In this document: positions 48,375-60,987 of the stretch, piece by piece
Layout of the letters: each line of letters begins with the position of its first letter
How positions within the stretch are numbered: the first letter of the stretch is position 1
NCBI GenBank assembly: GCA_002794735.1
Contig: NBAZ01000003.1
Coordinates: forward strand, 1,860,001 to 1,924,000
From: Pyrrhoderma lamaoense
Lineage: Eukaryota; Basidiomycota; Agaricomycetes; Hymenochaetales; Hymenochaetaceae
DNA: 64,000 nt
Direction of reading: 5' to 3'
The notes under the pieces: generated by a model
What the model saw: the letters and a program-made list of their open reading frames with translations, nothing else
What the model was told of the DNA's origin: nothing
Databases searched by the model: none
Program-made: the position numbers and the translations under genes

Positions 48375-49754
48375 TCAATAGCCATATGAGACACTTGGCA
48401 AGTAGTATGCCCCACTCACACTGTTGCGTCGGCTGTGACGGTGCTTATCCGATCGATGTCGCGAACTTGATCGATGTCGATGCTTATGGCTATGATGAGA
48501 GCTAGTTGTCGAAGGAGGTGAGATTATCGTAACGTTCGGAGTTGTGCCATATGCTGAAGGATAGCTGGCAGCGTATCCACTGGCCATTGGCATGGCGTAT
48601 CCGGTACTAGTATTGTACGGACTGTATGCAGCAGTACTCCCGCATATACGGAGGGTGTATGACTTGTCGCATATGGAGATACCGACCCATTAATTGGCAT
48701 AGAGCTAGAGTACGAACGGTGACGATGGATAGGATCAGCATACGCGTCGCCATAAACACTTCCCGTTGATGTGTAAGGGTCAGCATAAGCACCACTTCCG
48801 TATGTTGATCCGTATGCCTCACTACCATAAAAAGGAGAGGAGGACGTGACCGTGACCGCGCATGCAGGGAGTGCAACGAAGCTACGGAGTTACGTCGGGA
48901 CAGCCTCGTCCTCTATACATATCGTCGTAGGCCATGTCATCCTCAAGCAATGATGATTGAGAAAGGATTCGAGAGGCAGTCCCCGCTGCGGATTCACAGG
49001 CCTCCATACGTCCATACTCATCGGCGGGGCGCCCGGTGTATTGCCAAAGTCGCGATGCTAAAGAAGGATATAAAATTGTGTTTTAGTGACATGATATAAT
49101 TGGATTTCATGTTATTGTGGATATACCTTCTCCAACTGCAAGGCCAACAAGTGCCTCACGCTGGCGCTCCAGGTCACCTGCGAGAGGCTGTCCATATATA
49201 CCATAATGGTGTTTCCAATTCCTCCAGACTTCGTAAGCAGCAGCAGCACCCACATCAGCTGGCATCATACGTTGTATATCACCCTGTGGAGATAGTTTGG
49301 AGAAATAGTGTTAGCCGACTACTCAATGTGAATTTCTTTGAATCTGAGATCCCCTCACCAATCCTCCGTAGGCGCGTCGGTGCCAGATGCGCGCTTCTTC
49401 CATCCCGACGCCCAAGTTACTATGAGAGCTTATCCTGTTCCAGACGTTATTATAGGTAGAGCTAATAAAGAATAGGGGGATTATAATGTTGAGTTAGACC
49501 GTCAGCAGTGTTTGAGGGTAGAAGATCAGCAGAATACTCACGGATCACTGAAGCCACCATGAGCACGGTAATAATCTGCACCGCTCCAATTGGATTGGGG
49601 TTGATATTGGGGCTGAAGAGGGGTAGCAAACTAAATTCCAAAGATAACTGAGGCTCTAGCAGATAATGGTCAAAAACTTGTTCGAAGGACTACTGACCTG
49701 ATAGGATGAAGTCCCCCATCCTGGTGCACCCCTGTATGTATCATAATATGCCAT
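48375..49754 (-). CDS. Uncharacterised Tyr/Ser/Gly-rich protein with a conserved helical core
   Basis: Starts MAYYDTYRGAPGWGTSSYQ, then FATPLQPQYQPQSNWSGADY. The middle has an ordered helical block: WHRRAYGGLGDIQRMMPADV, GAAAAYEVWRNWKHHYGIYG, LERQREALVGLAVGEASRLW, MEACESAAGTASRILSQSSL. The C-terminal half is low-complexity, Tyr/Ser/Gly-rich (FYGSEAYGSTYGSGAYADPY) and ends in a His/Arg/Ser-rich tail (HHSHKHRHRSSSRHRSDKHR) before YYLPSVSYGY-stop. I do not recognise the family; the layout suggests a prion-like or RNA-associated protein, but this is inference. Three one-base slips break the frame: CCC at 48897-48899, near 48830-48845, and CCC at 48639-48641. Adding one base at each gives one open frame through the tail. 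Confidence 0.7.
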
Positions 49755-50221
49755 TATTTGCGTTTTTTGGAAGTTTCAAGAAAGGATGAGAGTTATGGTG
49801 GGGGAAGAAGGCAAAAGATGGCTCGGGGTGAGGGGCTTATATGACTGTTCCAGTTAAGGCACCTGGGTACACTCGTACAGTACACGTCTCCTCTGATTCT
49901 TCATCTAGCCAAGATTCTACGCCTCCCGGTAGAATGAATCATAACGGAACGACTTCCGGCCTGTGCAAACCTTAATTTTCCGTGTATATGTTTGTTAGGC
50001 TGTAAGAATTTAGTTCCCAGTATCACAAGATGATGATTGGATCAAACTTTGGCTGAATCAGTTTTTATTGCTGTGATAAATTCACTCAGTCTCCTAAACA
50101 AAGGACTATCGGCCGTGTCACAGTAACTTATGGATAAATGCACTATCACATGACTTGTGACAACTTATTATGAGGTTCGTGTAACTCAGTGTAAATTGTG
50201 ACGATATAGAATGTATTAGCC
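49755..50221. promoter_or_regulatory. Divergent promoter region, Tyr-rich gene / COG5
   Basis: 467 bases separate the two start codons. Around 50125-50205 the words GTGACAA and TTGTGACG recur (ATCACATGACTTGTGACAAC, TAAATTGTGACGAT), resembling the GTGACAA words in the CCT6/SDR promoter at 18480-18590. Whether this is a shared site or chance is undetermined. Confidence 0.35.
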
Positions 50222-53200
50222 ATGTCAGGTATGAATGAAAGGCAAACAAGTCCCTGATTTCTAACATATAACTGTAGAGTCACTTTATGCGCCATTTGCT
50301 TCCCTCACTTTGATGCAAATGAGTATGCAAATGCTATTTTAGCCGGAGAACACTATCCAGGCCAACACGATAGCTCTCCTCAAGCAAAGTCTAGACATTC
50401 ATCTTCCTTACCTGAAGCCGCACGAGAGGATATCTCTGTTGCCATCTCAAAACTTACAGTTAGCATTGATGACGTATCTAAACAACTCAAGAATGTCGTG
50501 CGTAGGAGTTATACGCCGATTCCCTGCTGAAGTTTAATTTATTTTTCAATTCATAATACTCATATATTGGATGAATATGCAATGTTATACACTCCTTGTC
50601 TCGACCAATGCGAATGTACACATAAAATCATGCTTGCTCTTACAGGTTACTGCAAATCATGAATCACTCCTTGTTCAAGCCGCTGGTGTTGACACTCTGG
50701 AAGATAAATTACAAACAGTGCGGATTGGCTTAGATGAAGTCACGGCCTCACAAGACAAGTATGTAAACCTCATACTCTTAAATCTACTCATTAACTCACT
50801 CTTTATCACCCCCTGGCAATTACATTGCCTCCGCGAATAATATCTGACCACATGTACGGCCCACCCCGGTACTATATATGATAACTTCTCTTCTCTTCTC
50901 GACTCCTAAACCTGTACAAACTATCCGGTTATTTGACCCCATACGCTGTTTGTGGGAGGTCCTGAACGAACTCTGTCGGACTCCACAAATATGCCGTTAC
51001 CCTCAATTATTCACTGGAATTGCTTGTGCGCAATATATCATGATCTATAATCCTCACCCCGCCCTTCTATTTATCATATTGATACTAAATTAAATACACG
51101 CTTCTTTGGCTTGTTTTCTCGGCTTCAACTTATTCTTGTGTTCTATATTCAACTAGATTGCGTGCTAAGGTTCGTATACCTTGTACCGCACTGAATGTAC
51201 ACGCTACACGGCTTGCTAGACTCCAATGTGCTGCAGACGCACTTCGGCGCACGGCACGATTCGTTCTTGTCGCACGGCGATTAGAGAATCAGATGTCAGA
51301 TTTGGAGCATAGTCTTAATGAGAATCCGAGTACATCTTCCATGAAAGGCGGGAAGGTACGGGGAGATAGTGATTCACAGACAATTTTATCGAATACCAGA
51401 ACATCCGAGGACCTGCTGAATCTAGGAACGAAAGTGAAAAAGAAAGAGCCATCGCAAAGGCTGCTTTAAGCGTGGCTGAACTAGGTGCATGTCATTGCCC
51501 CAGAAACATCACTTTTGCTAACGACCAAGTACCCATCTAGCCGCACTTCTCGATGCTCCAACTGAATCTCCCGCCCAAAAAATGGAAACTTGTACTAATG
51601 ACGAAGACCAGTTTCCCGAGGAGATTCCATTACGTTCTATAAGAGCAGTCACAGGACACATACCCTTTATCGAGGCTGCTCGAATGAAAATCCATTCAGA
51701 GATGGAATCTATGGTTCTCTCAGGGCTAGCCTCCTTAGTAAGTATAGACTCTTTAGTTCATCCGAGCCTTCCGGAAGTTCTATAATGACATGTGTTTCAT
51801 TGATGCTACAAGAATCGTTCACTTCTTGCATCATCACTACAAACTGCGCACAATCTACGTGTCCTCCCAGGTCTTGTGCAATCTCTATTGACAGATTTGA
51901 CAGAAGCCGTTGAAGGTCGTATACGTCATGCTTTTAATATATCTCAGATTTCTAAAGAACTTAGCGCTAAAGGTAAAATAAATATTTTCTTGGCTTTCTC
52001 CATATATTTCCTAATGCACAAGCCATAATAGAACCAGCAACTACGACTACAAGCTTGTTGTATCGTTCTAGGGTAAGGACTGAACCAACAAGTGTCACTG
52101 CACCTCAGTTCGGAGTTGCTCTTTGGTCAAGACTTGAAACTTTGATTGAGGAACTATCAGATTGTTGTATCAAAGTATATACTCTTGAGAAGGTTCTCCA
52201 AATAAAAAAAGATATGTCTACTCAGACAAGTTTCATGGATGAGGCTATGAAGGTTGGTCGCTTTTGGTACACTGATTGTTTTCATCAATGAGATATTTCT
52301 ACTAGGTTCTTGAAAACAAACCGAGTGCTACTTTCTGGACCGTAGTCGCCAGGTCCCTTGAGAGGCACTGCAAGGAATCTGCTAAGAGTAAGTAACCACT
52401 TCTCACTTGAGGTAGCCTCCGAAGCAGACAGATACTATCCATAGGCTCTACGTTCATGCAACAAACTCTTGGTTCGGGATATCCAAGGTTACTTCGACTC
52501 TTTCAAGAATTTCTCGCCAAAATTGCAGTTCATACAGACACTGCTTACACACAAGAGAAACAAAGGTGTCCTTGTATTTCTCTACTTCTTTGTATCTTCT
52601 GATCTGATATCATTCAAGCCCCGAAACCATAATTATCCTTCGAGCACTATCCATCTTTGAACAGTCATATATTCAGCGATCTTTGAATCGACTTAACGAG
52701 GTTGTAGCGCAGTCTGTTGCTGGTGGTGCACGTGCACCTCCAGCGATGGGAGAAGGGATTAGCATCGCTCGGACAGCGGCCAATGAGCTGGACGCCGCGA
52801 AATTTGATCCGTTACTCATAAAGGCGGTAGCAAAGAACGTGCAAGCTAGTCTTGAGATGTTGCTAACAAGACTTGATCCTTTAGTCAGTATTCCTATACT
52901 TTCCCCATGATAGAACTCATTCTGAAATTATAATAGATTGTACGGGATCGTTGGGCTGTAAGCCTTTTGGGCCTGTCAGTACCCCGCAACAGACACAGAA
53001 TGCTCAAGTTGCTACTTGTCTCTTTCATTGTGCTTCACGCCTCGAAGCACTGGAGGGTGAACTTCCATCTTCAGTTTTCTCTATCTTACAATCATCCATC
53101 CAGGAACTCCGTAGTGCATATAACAAAATAGTTGACCCATTGCTAACTTCAATCCGAAGGGAGCTCAGTTCCATTGTCGCCAAGATACATAAACTTGACC

Positions 53201-54003
53201 TGGGGTCTTTAGATGCATCTACCGGGATGGGTGGCCCAAGTACATATATGAAAGATCTTGTTGAGAAATTGAATTTCATAAAGATAGAAATCCTTGCTAA
53301 ATTCAATGTCGGCGATACCCAGCGAGAATGGTTAGTTACTTCCTGCTTTTCTATCAAGGTTTCGATGGTACTAAGGAAACTTTCTTTCCCTACACCTACC
53401 CCCTGTCCCTGGCTATAGGATCACGACGATTGTAGCAAACGTTGTGCGTTCTTTTGTATTGAATGCATCTATCGCTAGACCCTTGGAGAGGATGGGAAGT
53501 TACAGCTCACAAGTGATATGACGGAGCTTGAATTTGCTCTTAGTTCGTTCATGGCTGAAGGTTCTACAAAGAATAAGCGTGGTTCAAAGTTAGATATCAT
53601 TGGGGGGATTACCGAGCGTTACGGGCTATGAGGTACCTCTATATTGACAAATCCTACTTTATGTAGTATTGCTGATCAGTTATACATATACTAATAGGCC
53701 GTTACTGTTCCTCGATACCAACATGCTTGCGGACCCACAACAGACTTCTGGACTCCCACCTCTTATAGTTTTACATCACATCATCGTCCGTTCTCCACTC
53801 CACTCCCACACGCCCTCCATGGATGGAGCGAAGCAGAGTATGTCAGATGGGTAGATGAGCATTCTGAGGAAGAAGCATTAACTCTCATAGACGGCGTACT
53901 TACCCACTGGGAGAAGGTTCATAGTGAAGATTCGCCAGAACTCGAAGCATCAAAACAGTTTTTAGACTTAGCCCACGCTGTACTTGAGAACGCAAAGAAG
54001 TAG
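50222..54003 (+). CDS. COG5: Conserved oligomeric Golgi complex subunit 5
   Basis: The N-terminus reads MSESLYAPFAS, then HFDANEYANAILAGEHYPGQ and EDISVAISKLTVSIDDVSKQ, followed by SLLVQAAGVDTLEDKLQTVR and the COG5 core ATRLARLQCAADALRRTARF VLVARRLENQMSDLEHSL. Later blocks: IPFIEAARMKIHSEMESMVL, FGVALWSRLETLIEELSDCC, YMKDLVEKLNFIKIEILAKF and the C-terminal HGWSEAEYVRWVDEHSEEEA. COG5 belongs to the Golgi tether lobe B that guides retrograde intra-Golgi vesicles. At least six one-base losses are evident: 50302-50304, near 51430, GGG 52969-52971, GG 53485-53486, GGGGGG 53602-53607 and about 53795-53806. An unusually long intron (about 50761-51155) follows TASQDK. Stop at 54001-54003. Confidence 0.9.
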
Positions 54004-54859
54004 TAATAATAATAATACGGCAATATTTGAAATGAGACTTTCCCCTATCGCGTTCATATCATCTTATCAGTGATTGTACATGTACATCACTTTATCACGT
54101 AGTCATAAAACATCTTTGCACTTTTTTATTGAAGGGAGGTTCTGGGTGACCATGGTGGACATAGTAGACAACATCACGAGATTGGTTCATTCACATGCCT
54201 TAAAAGCTAGCAGATCTTCTCCCTTTTATGAATTGCGTACTGGCCCACCATAGTTATAGTACAATCAACCCGTTCAACAGTGTAAACTTTAAAAAGAAGA
54301 ACACCTTCCTAGTCCGGAATCCATACCGTAACTGGTCAAGGAATTTGAAAATCAATAATCAAAGATACTAATAAAACTCTTGCTTAGCACAACTTCCGAT
54401 TCTTTTCCCATCTTATGACTTTATGATGATATATTGGTACACGTTAAACATCAGAGATCGAACGCTTTAGCCCATAATTACCTCAAATGATCAGTGACGT
54501 GAAGTCAAATCGTTAGTGTTGGCATCTTTGATGCATTCTTTTCTCTATGCTGTGACAACTTTACTCGTGATATCGGTTTTCTTTTCACCGAAATCATGAC
54601 CCGTCCCCTATATAGAGCTTTCCGGATCTACCTTATTACCTTTCTATTGACACCGTCTACAACCATCAATGGTTTTGAGCAACCCCAAGTACAAGATCAT
54701 CTCAGAGCCTAGCTCTCTTATAAGGCTCATAACGCCAAGTGTATAAAAGACGAAAGTGCGGGACACTCCTTCCACCCACCCACCCATTCATTCTTACTTT
54801 CCTCATTTCACTCTTTTATTTTTGCTTTCTAACTGGGTACATTTTGAGTTTGATACGGG
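54004..54859. other. Intergenic region, no supportable gene
   Basis: About 860 bases: the COG5 3' side and the promoter of the receptor-like gene. A short TAGTAATAATAATAATA tract directly follows the COG5 stop. A plus-strand frame starting at 54739 leads into the receptor-like gene but in another frame from its first exon. Confidence 0.4.
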
Positions 54860-56530
54860 ATGTACTCATCCTCATTCGTCACTGTATTTTATACTTTACT
54901 GGTCCTAGGTGGCCATGTTGGGATGGGTCTCATCCTCTTAACGATATTGTTTTCCAAGTCAATCAAGCGTCATCCATTATTCGTAAACTTCGTGGTATGC
55001 CTAATGATATATACATCCTCGTTTACTTTGTTGTGCGTGCTTATGGGGCTCACTGATCCACATTCACCCTCGTCTGATTAGTTGTTTTTCTTTGTGGTAG
55101 ATTATATGCTGGCCACCAATTTGACGCAAAGAAACCAGTACTCCTCTGTACAATTCAGTCCTCTTCAGTATATGCTGCGACTGTAATGTCAGTTCTGTTT
55201 GAGATATGATTAATCGCCCCACTAATTATCCTTGTCCAGGACAGCGCTAGCGGGTCTTGCAATGGTTTTCAATGTGATAAATTTCTCCTCATGGACTTTG
55301 CCAATTCTAGATCCCAACTGAAAGTGTGATAAAACTAGATTTGGCTCAAAGTTCGCCTTCTTGTACGGGCCACGACTCCTTCTGAAGAGTTAGCGCTTTA
55401 TCATGAGATGTACGGACCCGAGGAGATGACATATCAACGTCATGCCACTTGGACAACAATGACTGTACATAATCATTTATATCCCTTTTCGTTGCCGTTT
55501 TCTAATGATAATTTACATTTCCTAGTTGTTAGTTGTCCCATACTTGGTTTACTTCATCGTGGCTATGACATTTTTAATCGTAATGTGAACCCTTTTTAAT
55601 TTCAAGAGATGAAACTTACCAAAACAAACAGGAGGGTCAGCATAACCCATCCGAAATCGACTTCAGCCAGGGGAGTCCTTTTTGCAGAGATTCAAGGTGA
55701 AATTTTGATCGATTGTTCTCGGGATTCATGCATACAACTATTGACGTGCATTATCATTGATACGACATGACAGAATTTCAGTATCAGTTATACTGATAAT
55801 ATTGATTGCCATTGGCATTGTGTTGTTAAGTGAGCAAAAGTAGACATCCAAAGAGCCGAACTAATGATAGATGTGTTATATATATAGTACTTGTGGGTAT
55901 GAACTTGATGACTTACAGGAAGAACATGCTTTGGCCCAAACCAAAGTCATATAATACTATACATATTCGGTTTTCATTGGTAATCAGGCTGGGAATTATG
56001 ACACTTTGTATGACATTTGCCTTTCTGTAAGTCGGTATATAATCTCTGCAAGTTTGAATTTGAATCAAACAGGTATATAGTGCGGCCGTTGTAGCATCTC
56101 TCGTAAGGAGCAATACCACGACATTTCCACTCATCGCACAAGCATCACGTGAGTCGTTTGGTGGCTTAGTACTAATAGTAACTCTAATTGATTTCTTTCA
56201 TCAAGTTCCCTTGCTAGCTTTCTTCATTTTCGGGACACAGAAGGTACCAATTTTTTCTGATCACGGAGTTTTCTATCGGATAACAATTGATTCTCATAGG
56301 ATTTGCTCACTGTATGGGGCATTATTCCGTTGTATTTTTGGATCAAGAGATTCAGAAGGAAGATGCCATCACCATCACCATCTCCAACACCACCACCACC
56401 TCCTGTTGTACAGATAAAGGCGTTTGGTGATGAAACGGATACGTTCAGTCAAGACGCAGCTCAGACTTCACAGTTTCAACAGATTCAAGTACAGGATGGA
56501 ATAGTGATGGCACCAGCAGTTTGTCAGTGA
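54860..56530 (+). CDS. Fungal seven-transmembrane receptor-like protein
   Basis: Read as about nine exons with successive hydrophobic segments: VFYTLLVLGGHVGMGLILLT, HPLFVNFVVCLMIYTSSFTL, then YAGHQFDAKKPVLLCTIQSS, TALAGLAMVFNVINFSSWTL, PYLVYFIVAMTFLIVM, ISVILIILIAIGIVLL, IRLGIMTLCMTFAFL, SAAVVASLVRSNTTTFPLIA, DLLTVWGIIPLYFWIKRFRR and a Ser/Pro-rich cytosolic tail ending MAPAVCQ-stop. The pattern of an extracellular N-terminus, Cys-bearing loop and basic end after the last helix fits the large family of uncharacterised GPCR-like membrane proteins of Agaricomycetes. The ligand is unknown. The exon joins near 55195-55245 and 55320 are not cleanly in frame, so the model is approximate and may hold one-base losses as in neighbouring genes. 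Confidence 0.6.
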
Positions 56531-57193
56531 TTCGGCCACCAGAGGCTAGACTAAGCAGACATCAGTCATCATATGACTTGTAGGTGATTGTTATATGGAA
56601 TATGTAGTGTTGTAATTATAGGACAATACAGAACTAGTATATACAGTGTTTAACCGGCTTACCGGATTTATATACTACCCGGGTGTGATATTGATGAGAT
56701 AGAGAAGCTCCAAAAAGGCGAGGGAAGATTAAGATCCGAACACATGCACTCGTTACCCCAGAAAGTAGACGAGCTGGCCCTGATGGGATCAAAAAAGATA
56801 CAGTATTGCCCGTCTTGAGATGGAACACAAGGGTAACGATGGGAATGGATATCAAGTGTCGCAAACAAAGAGGGGCCCGAGTGAATCAACGAGAATCAGA
56901 GAAACAGGTGGAGGAAGATGTTAGGGGGAGGGACTTGAAGAAGCTAAATAGCCTAAGGCTTAGCAAATAGAAGGATGTGGAGAGAGGCTAGAATTTGTAA
57001 TGCGATGCAGTGTTCTGCAAGATCCGAAAGTAGACTACTACTGTCCAAACACAAATTCCGTTGTCGTGTACAGCTCTAATATATTACAGTTCCCTTACGT
57101 CAGCCAGAAGAGGCTAGATCCCTCTCAGGTCTACTCTCGATGCGCTTTACTGACTACCTTCCACCGACTTGTCTCGGTGTCGTCGTCGACATC
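56531..57193. other. Intergenic region upstream of PDK1
   Basis: About 660 bases with no supportable gene; minus-strand open frames near 56634-56889 lack any feature. An ATG at 57140 is in frame with the PDK1 start, and the protein could begin there. Confidence 0.4.
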
Positions 57194-59893
57194 ATGATAC
57201 GCGTTGAGGTTAATACCCCTTCACCAGACCCGCCACACCACCCGTCCCTTTCGGACCTGAGTAGAAATGCGTCGGTTATATCTTCCTCTTCAAGCTCAAG
57301 CTCAACTGGCTCTGTCGTTCTAAACACTCCACGCCCCAGGCCAGTCCGTACTTTCTCATCTCCTAGATCATGTAGTCGTGATGCTCCAACAACCCCTCGA
57401 GCCGCAAAACCACCCGCTTATCTTGCAAAGGAACTAGGTCTCAACGAAGACAACGGTAGCTCTGCAGACCTCAAGAAGAGAGCTCAGTCCAGGTCAAAAT
57501 CTAGAGCTAGGACAACAAAGTCCAGGAATAGCTCGGCTGGCTTCAAGCTAGAAGCGAGTGATTTCGAGATGGGCGAAGTACTCGGAGAAGGCTCATACTC
57601 CACAGTCAGTTTCTATTTGCCCTCATTTATTTTTTCAGTGGCTTTCATTAATCCCCACAATTCTCATACAGGTTGTTCGTGCTATTTATCCCCAACAGAG
57701 CAGGAGTATGCTATCAAAATACTCGATAAGGGGCACTTAAAGCGCGTAAATAAAACAAGCACTGCTATTGCAGAGAAAAACACGCTCGTTCGTTTAGGCT
57801 CTGGACACCCTGGAATAGTGCGTTTGCATTGGGCTTTTCATGACGAGTGGAGCTTATGTACGCACCTGTTTTGATATTATGCTGTCTCGCTAAGACTAAT
57901 CTCGTTGCTGTTTCCTCCTGGTATTTATAGACTTCGTGCTTGATCTGGCCAAAAACGGGGAGCTTCAGAGTAAAATTTCATCACTAGGATCATTGTCACT
58001 AAATTGTGCACGGTATTATGGTGCTCAAATAGTAGACGCTGTAGCATATATGCATTCAAGGGGTGTCATCCACCGGTTGGTCTTCTATTAAAAATGGGTC
58101 GTGGTGATGTGCTTACAAACATATTCAGTGATTTGAAACCAGAAAATCTACTATTAGACGATGACATGCGTATCAAGATCACCGATTTCGGTACTGGGAA
58201 AATACTAGAAGAAGGATCTGAACGTGCTGGTACATTTGTTGGAACAGCTCAATATGTTTCACCTGAGTTATTGACGACCAACAATACATCAAAAGCGTAA
58301 GTTCAGTCATTACTGTCATTCAATGTCCATCTGACTAACCCTTTCCGGTTCAAGTTCAGACATATGGGCCGTCGGTTGTATTTTATATCAAATGATTGCT
58401 GGAAAGTTTCCCTTCACTGCACTTTCGGAATATCTAATGTGGCAGAAAGTTAAGAGCCTAGACTATACCTTTCCAGATGGTTTTGATGAAGTCGCAAAGG
58501 ATCTCATACAGAAGTTATTGGTGTGTACGATTTAGGGCATCAAATAAATCCATTACTTACTAAGCCCTGGGTAATAGGTCATTGATCCCACTCAAAGATT
58601 AGGGTCCGGAGACCCAGGAACAAGATTCGATATGGACGCTCTCCGTCGGCATCCGTTCTTTAAAAGCATAAATTGGGCGACCCTTTGGTCAGATCCAGCA
58701 CCTCCGTTAGAACCTGGTTTGGTAAAGAAGGAAGCTTCGACTGGAGATAATGGCTTTGATGTTGGCCTTGCTTGGGAGCAGCTTGTCGGGACTGTCGGAA
58801 ACCCAAGTGAAGATAATGTTCCGTGGGTTGAAGATGACAGCGATTTTACCTCAGATGTTGGCACTGTAAACGGATATCCATTCTCTGGTGGCGGTGGAGA
58901 AATCGGTCCTCTTGATGTTGTGCCAACCCCCCAGGGCACTACGTTGTCCGTTGCTTCTCTCAATGGTTTGGGTGCCGATGAGATTCGGGGTAGACCCGGC
59001 CTTCCTACCAACTCATCAAACACTCTGGTCAATAACAGCATACAGAAGAACTCACATCCTATTGAAATCCCATCTCGAGACGATCCGGTCCTCCGCAATT
59101 CGATCATCTCCTCGGGATCAAATACGAGCTCGTCCGAAGGATCTCCTGTGGGTAGACTCAATGCAGCATTGGAGACGTTAGCTATCAGTGCCGAGCCTGA
59201 TCGGGGAAGAGATCGCGCGACTACACCGATTCAGCTGACCGTCCCGCCTGACGCGCAGTGGAGCACACTTCTTACACCTGGAGAGGACCTTGTATTCCAC
59301 GCACCTGTCGAGCTGAAGAGCCGCACTAGGAGGCTTACAGCGACATTAATACCTATCTCAGCCACGCAAAATAGGCCGAAGATTCGGCACTTAGTACTCA
59401 CGACCCAGAGGCTGGTTTGCGTGAAGGTGAAACATGGCCGGAAGCTTTCAGTGAAAAGTGAAGCCCTTCTTCGAAGTCCAAGCCCGAGTACAGGAAAAGA
59501 CTCTGTCAAAAGGGACGAAAAGAAGGACGCCAAAAAAGATGAGAAGAGGGATGATAAGAAAGAAGATAAGAAGGAGGATAGAAGAGAGAAGGAAAAGGAA
59601 CGGGACACAAGGCCTGTTATAACAAGTGTCCTATCGAAGGGCCAGAGGACGTTTATTATTCTAACTGTTCGTCCTCTTTTTCATGACATCTCTACTAATT
59701 CGCCTTATAATCTTGATTCTGTTTTTAGACGGGTAAACCACAACAATATGCGACTGAACCACTCATGGCCCAGAAATGGATTGCTGAGATCTCCAAGCTT
59801 ACCAGACCAGCAGAAGCACCGGTTGACGGTCCTGCTGTTCCTGTATCCAGGTTAGCAGCGCCCTCACCAACTAAGCAACTTGCAAGGACTTGA
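57194..59893 (+). CDS. PDK1: 3-phosphoinositide-dependent protein kinase 1 (PDK1/Pkh type)
   Basis: A Ser-rich N-terminus (MIRVEVNTPSPDPPHHPSLS) leads to the AGC kinase domain: FEMGEVLGEGSYSTV (glycine loop), EYAIKILDKGHLKRV (ATP lysine), KNTLVRLGSGHPGIVRLHWA, YFVLDLAKNGELQSKISSLG, HRDLKPENLLLDDDMRIKIT DFGTGK, and the PDK1-type activation loop GTFVGTAQYVSPELL. After DIWAVGCILYQMIAGKFPFT and LGSGDPGTRFDMDALRRHPF comes a long disordered part. A C-terminal PH-like domain follows (LTPGEDLVFHAPVELKSRTR, LVLTTQRLVCVKVKHGRKLS, EPLMAQKWIAEISKLTRPAE), ending QLART-stop. PDK1 activates other AGC kinases; fungal homologs act in sphingolipid and cell-wall signalling. A one-base slip sits at CCCC 57690-57693, just before EQEYAIKIL; adding C restores the frame. 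Confidence 0.9.
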
Positions 59894-60987
59894 GCTTCAG
59901 GCTTCTTTTTCCCGAGTGATTTCTATATTTATCCGTCCATCCCTTCCTATGACTTCTTTTGATATCTGCGATACATCTCTGTCAACTTCCGTTGGGAATT
60001 CGCTCTTCCTCTTAAGTCCCAACCCACCTCCTTCTCCCGTCTTTCCTCTTCCTTTTTTTCCGATGTTTTGTTGACTGTTCATAACTTACGGGATACACGT
60101 TTCTTCTTTTCTTATCTCAATAGGCTTTCATTGACCTTTTGGACTTCGGCAACCTCGTTACTCAAGGTCTATATTTATAACCACATCTCTACTTATTCCA
60201 CATCATTACCATGAATATTATAATAAACAATCAACAGTCCCTTCTCTCTTCGCCGCGTCGAGAACGTGGTCACTCTCACCCCCTTTTTCCTTCCTTCTTT
60301 GGGTCTTTCTATTTTTTCTTCTGCTTACAGATATTTTTTACGTCCTAGTTCATACAATTCAAGCAACACAAGATGGCATTTGTTATATTTTTTTTTCTCT
60401 CTCTCTAAGACTCCCTACCCTTTTTTTGATACACATCTGTTTCCTGTTTCTTTATTCCGGCGTCCCCTTATATGCTATTTTTCACAATTCGTTAATGACC
60501 TTTTTCCATGTGTATTCTCGGTTTCTTTTTTTTAATACGGTTTCCATCTTTCTCTCTCTTTTCCTCCAAGCAACAGGACAATTTCAGTACAAGTCAATAG
60601 TATATGTATTACTTATCAGGAGATTTGTGTTTTATATTTTCTTGAGGGTGTGTCTAATAATTATAAACCTATACTTGATAACCTCTTCCTCCTAGCTATA
60701 GTTGCATGACTGAGTCCGTTTTGAGATCCGACATCGTTAATATTTACCATTAAAGTTTATCATGTGCTTATCTTATTTATTTTTCTTATTCCGCTTTTCC
60801 TTCGCGGAACGGCATAGGAGCTTTTTCGGACAAGAACCTCGTGTTAAGCGTTCAACCAAAAATTCAACCCAAATACGAGGAGGAACATAAAGCGGGAGAG
60901 TAAGAAAAAAGAGTCAAATACGAGTAACTTAAAGTAATATGCATTAGAATAAGTATCAGATATAAGAACCATCTCTCTTTTTCTTTT
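59894..60987. other. Convergent 3' region, PDK1 / ILV6
   Basis: About 1,090 pyrimidine-rich bases (T/C tracts throughout 59900-60560) between the PDK1 and ILV6 stop codons. Phe/Leu/Ser-rich open frames here (60266-60695) are composition artefacts. Confidence 0.55.
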
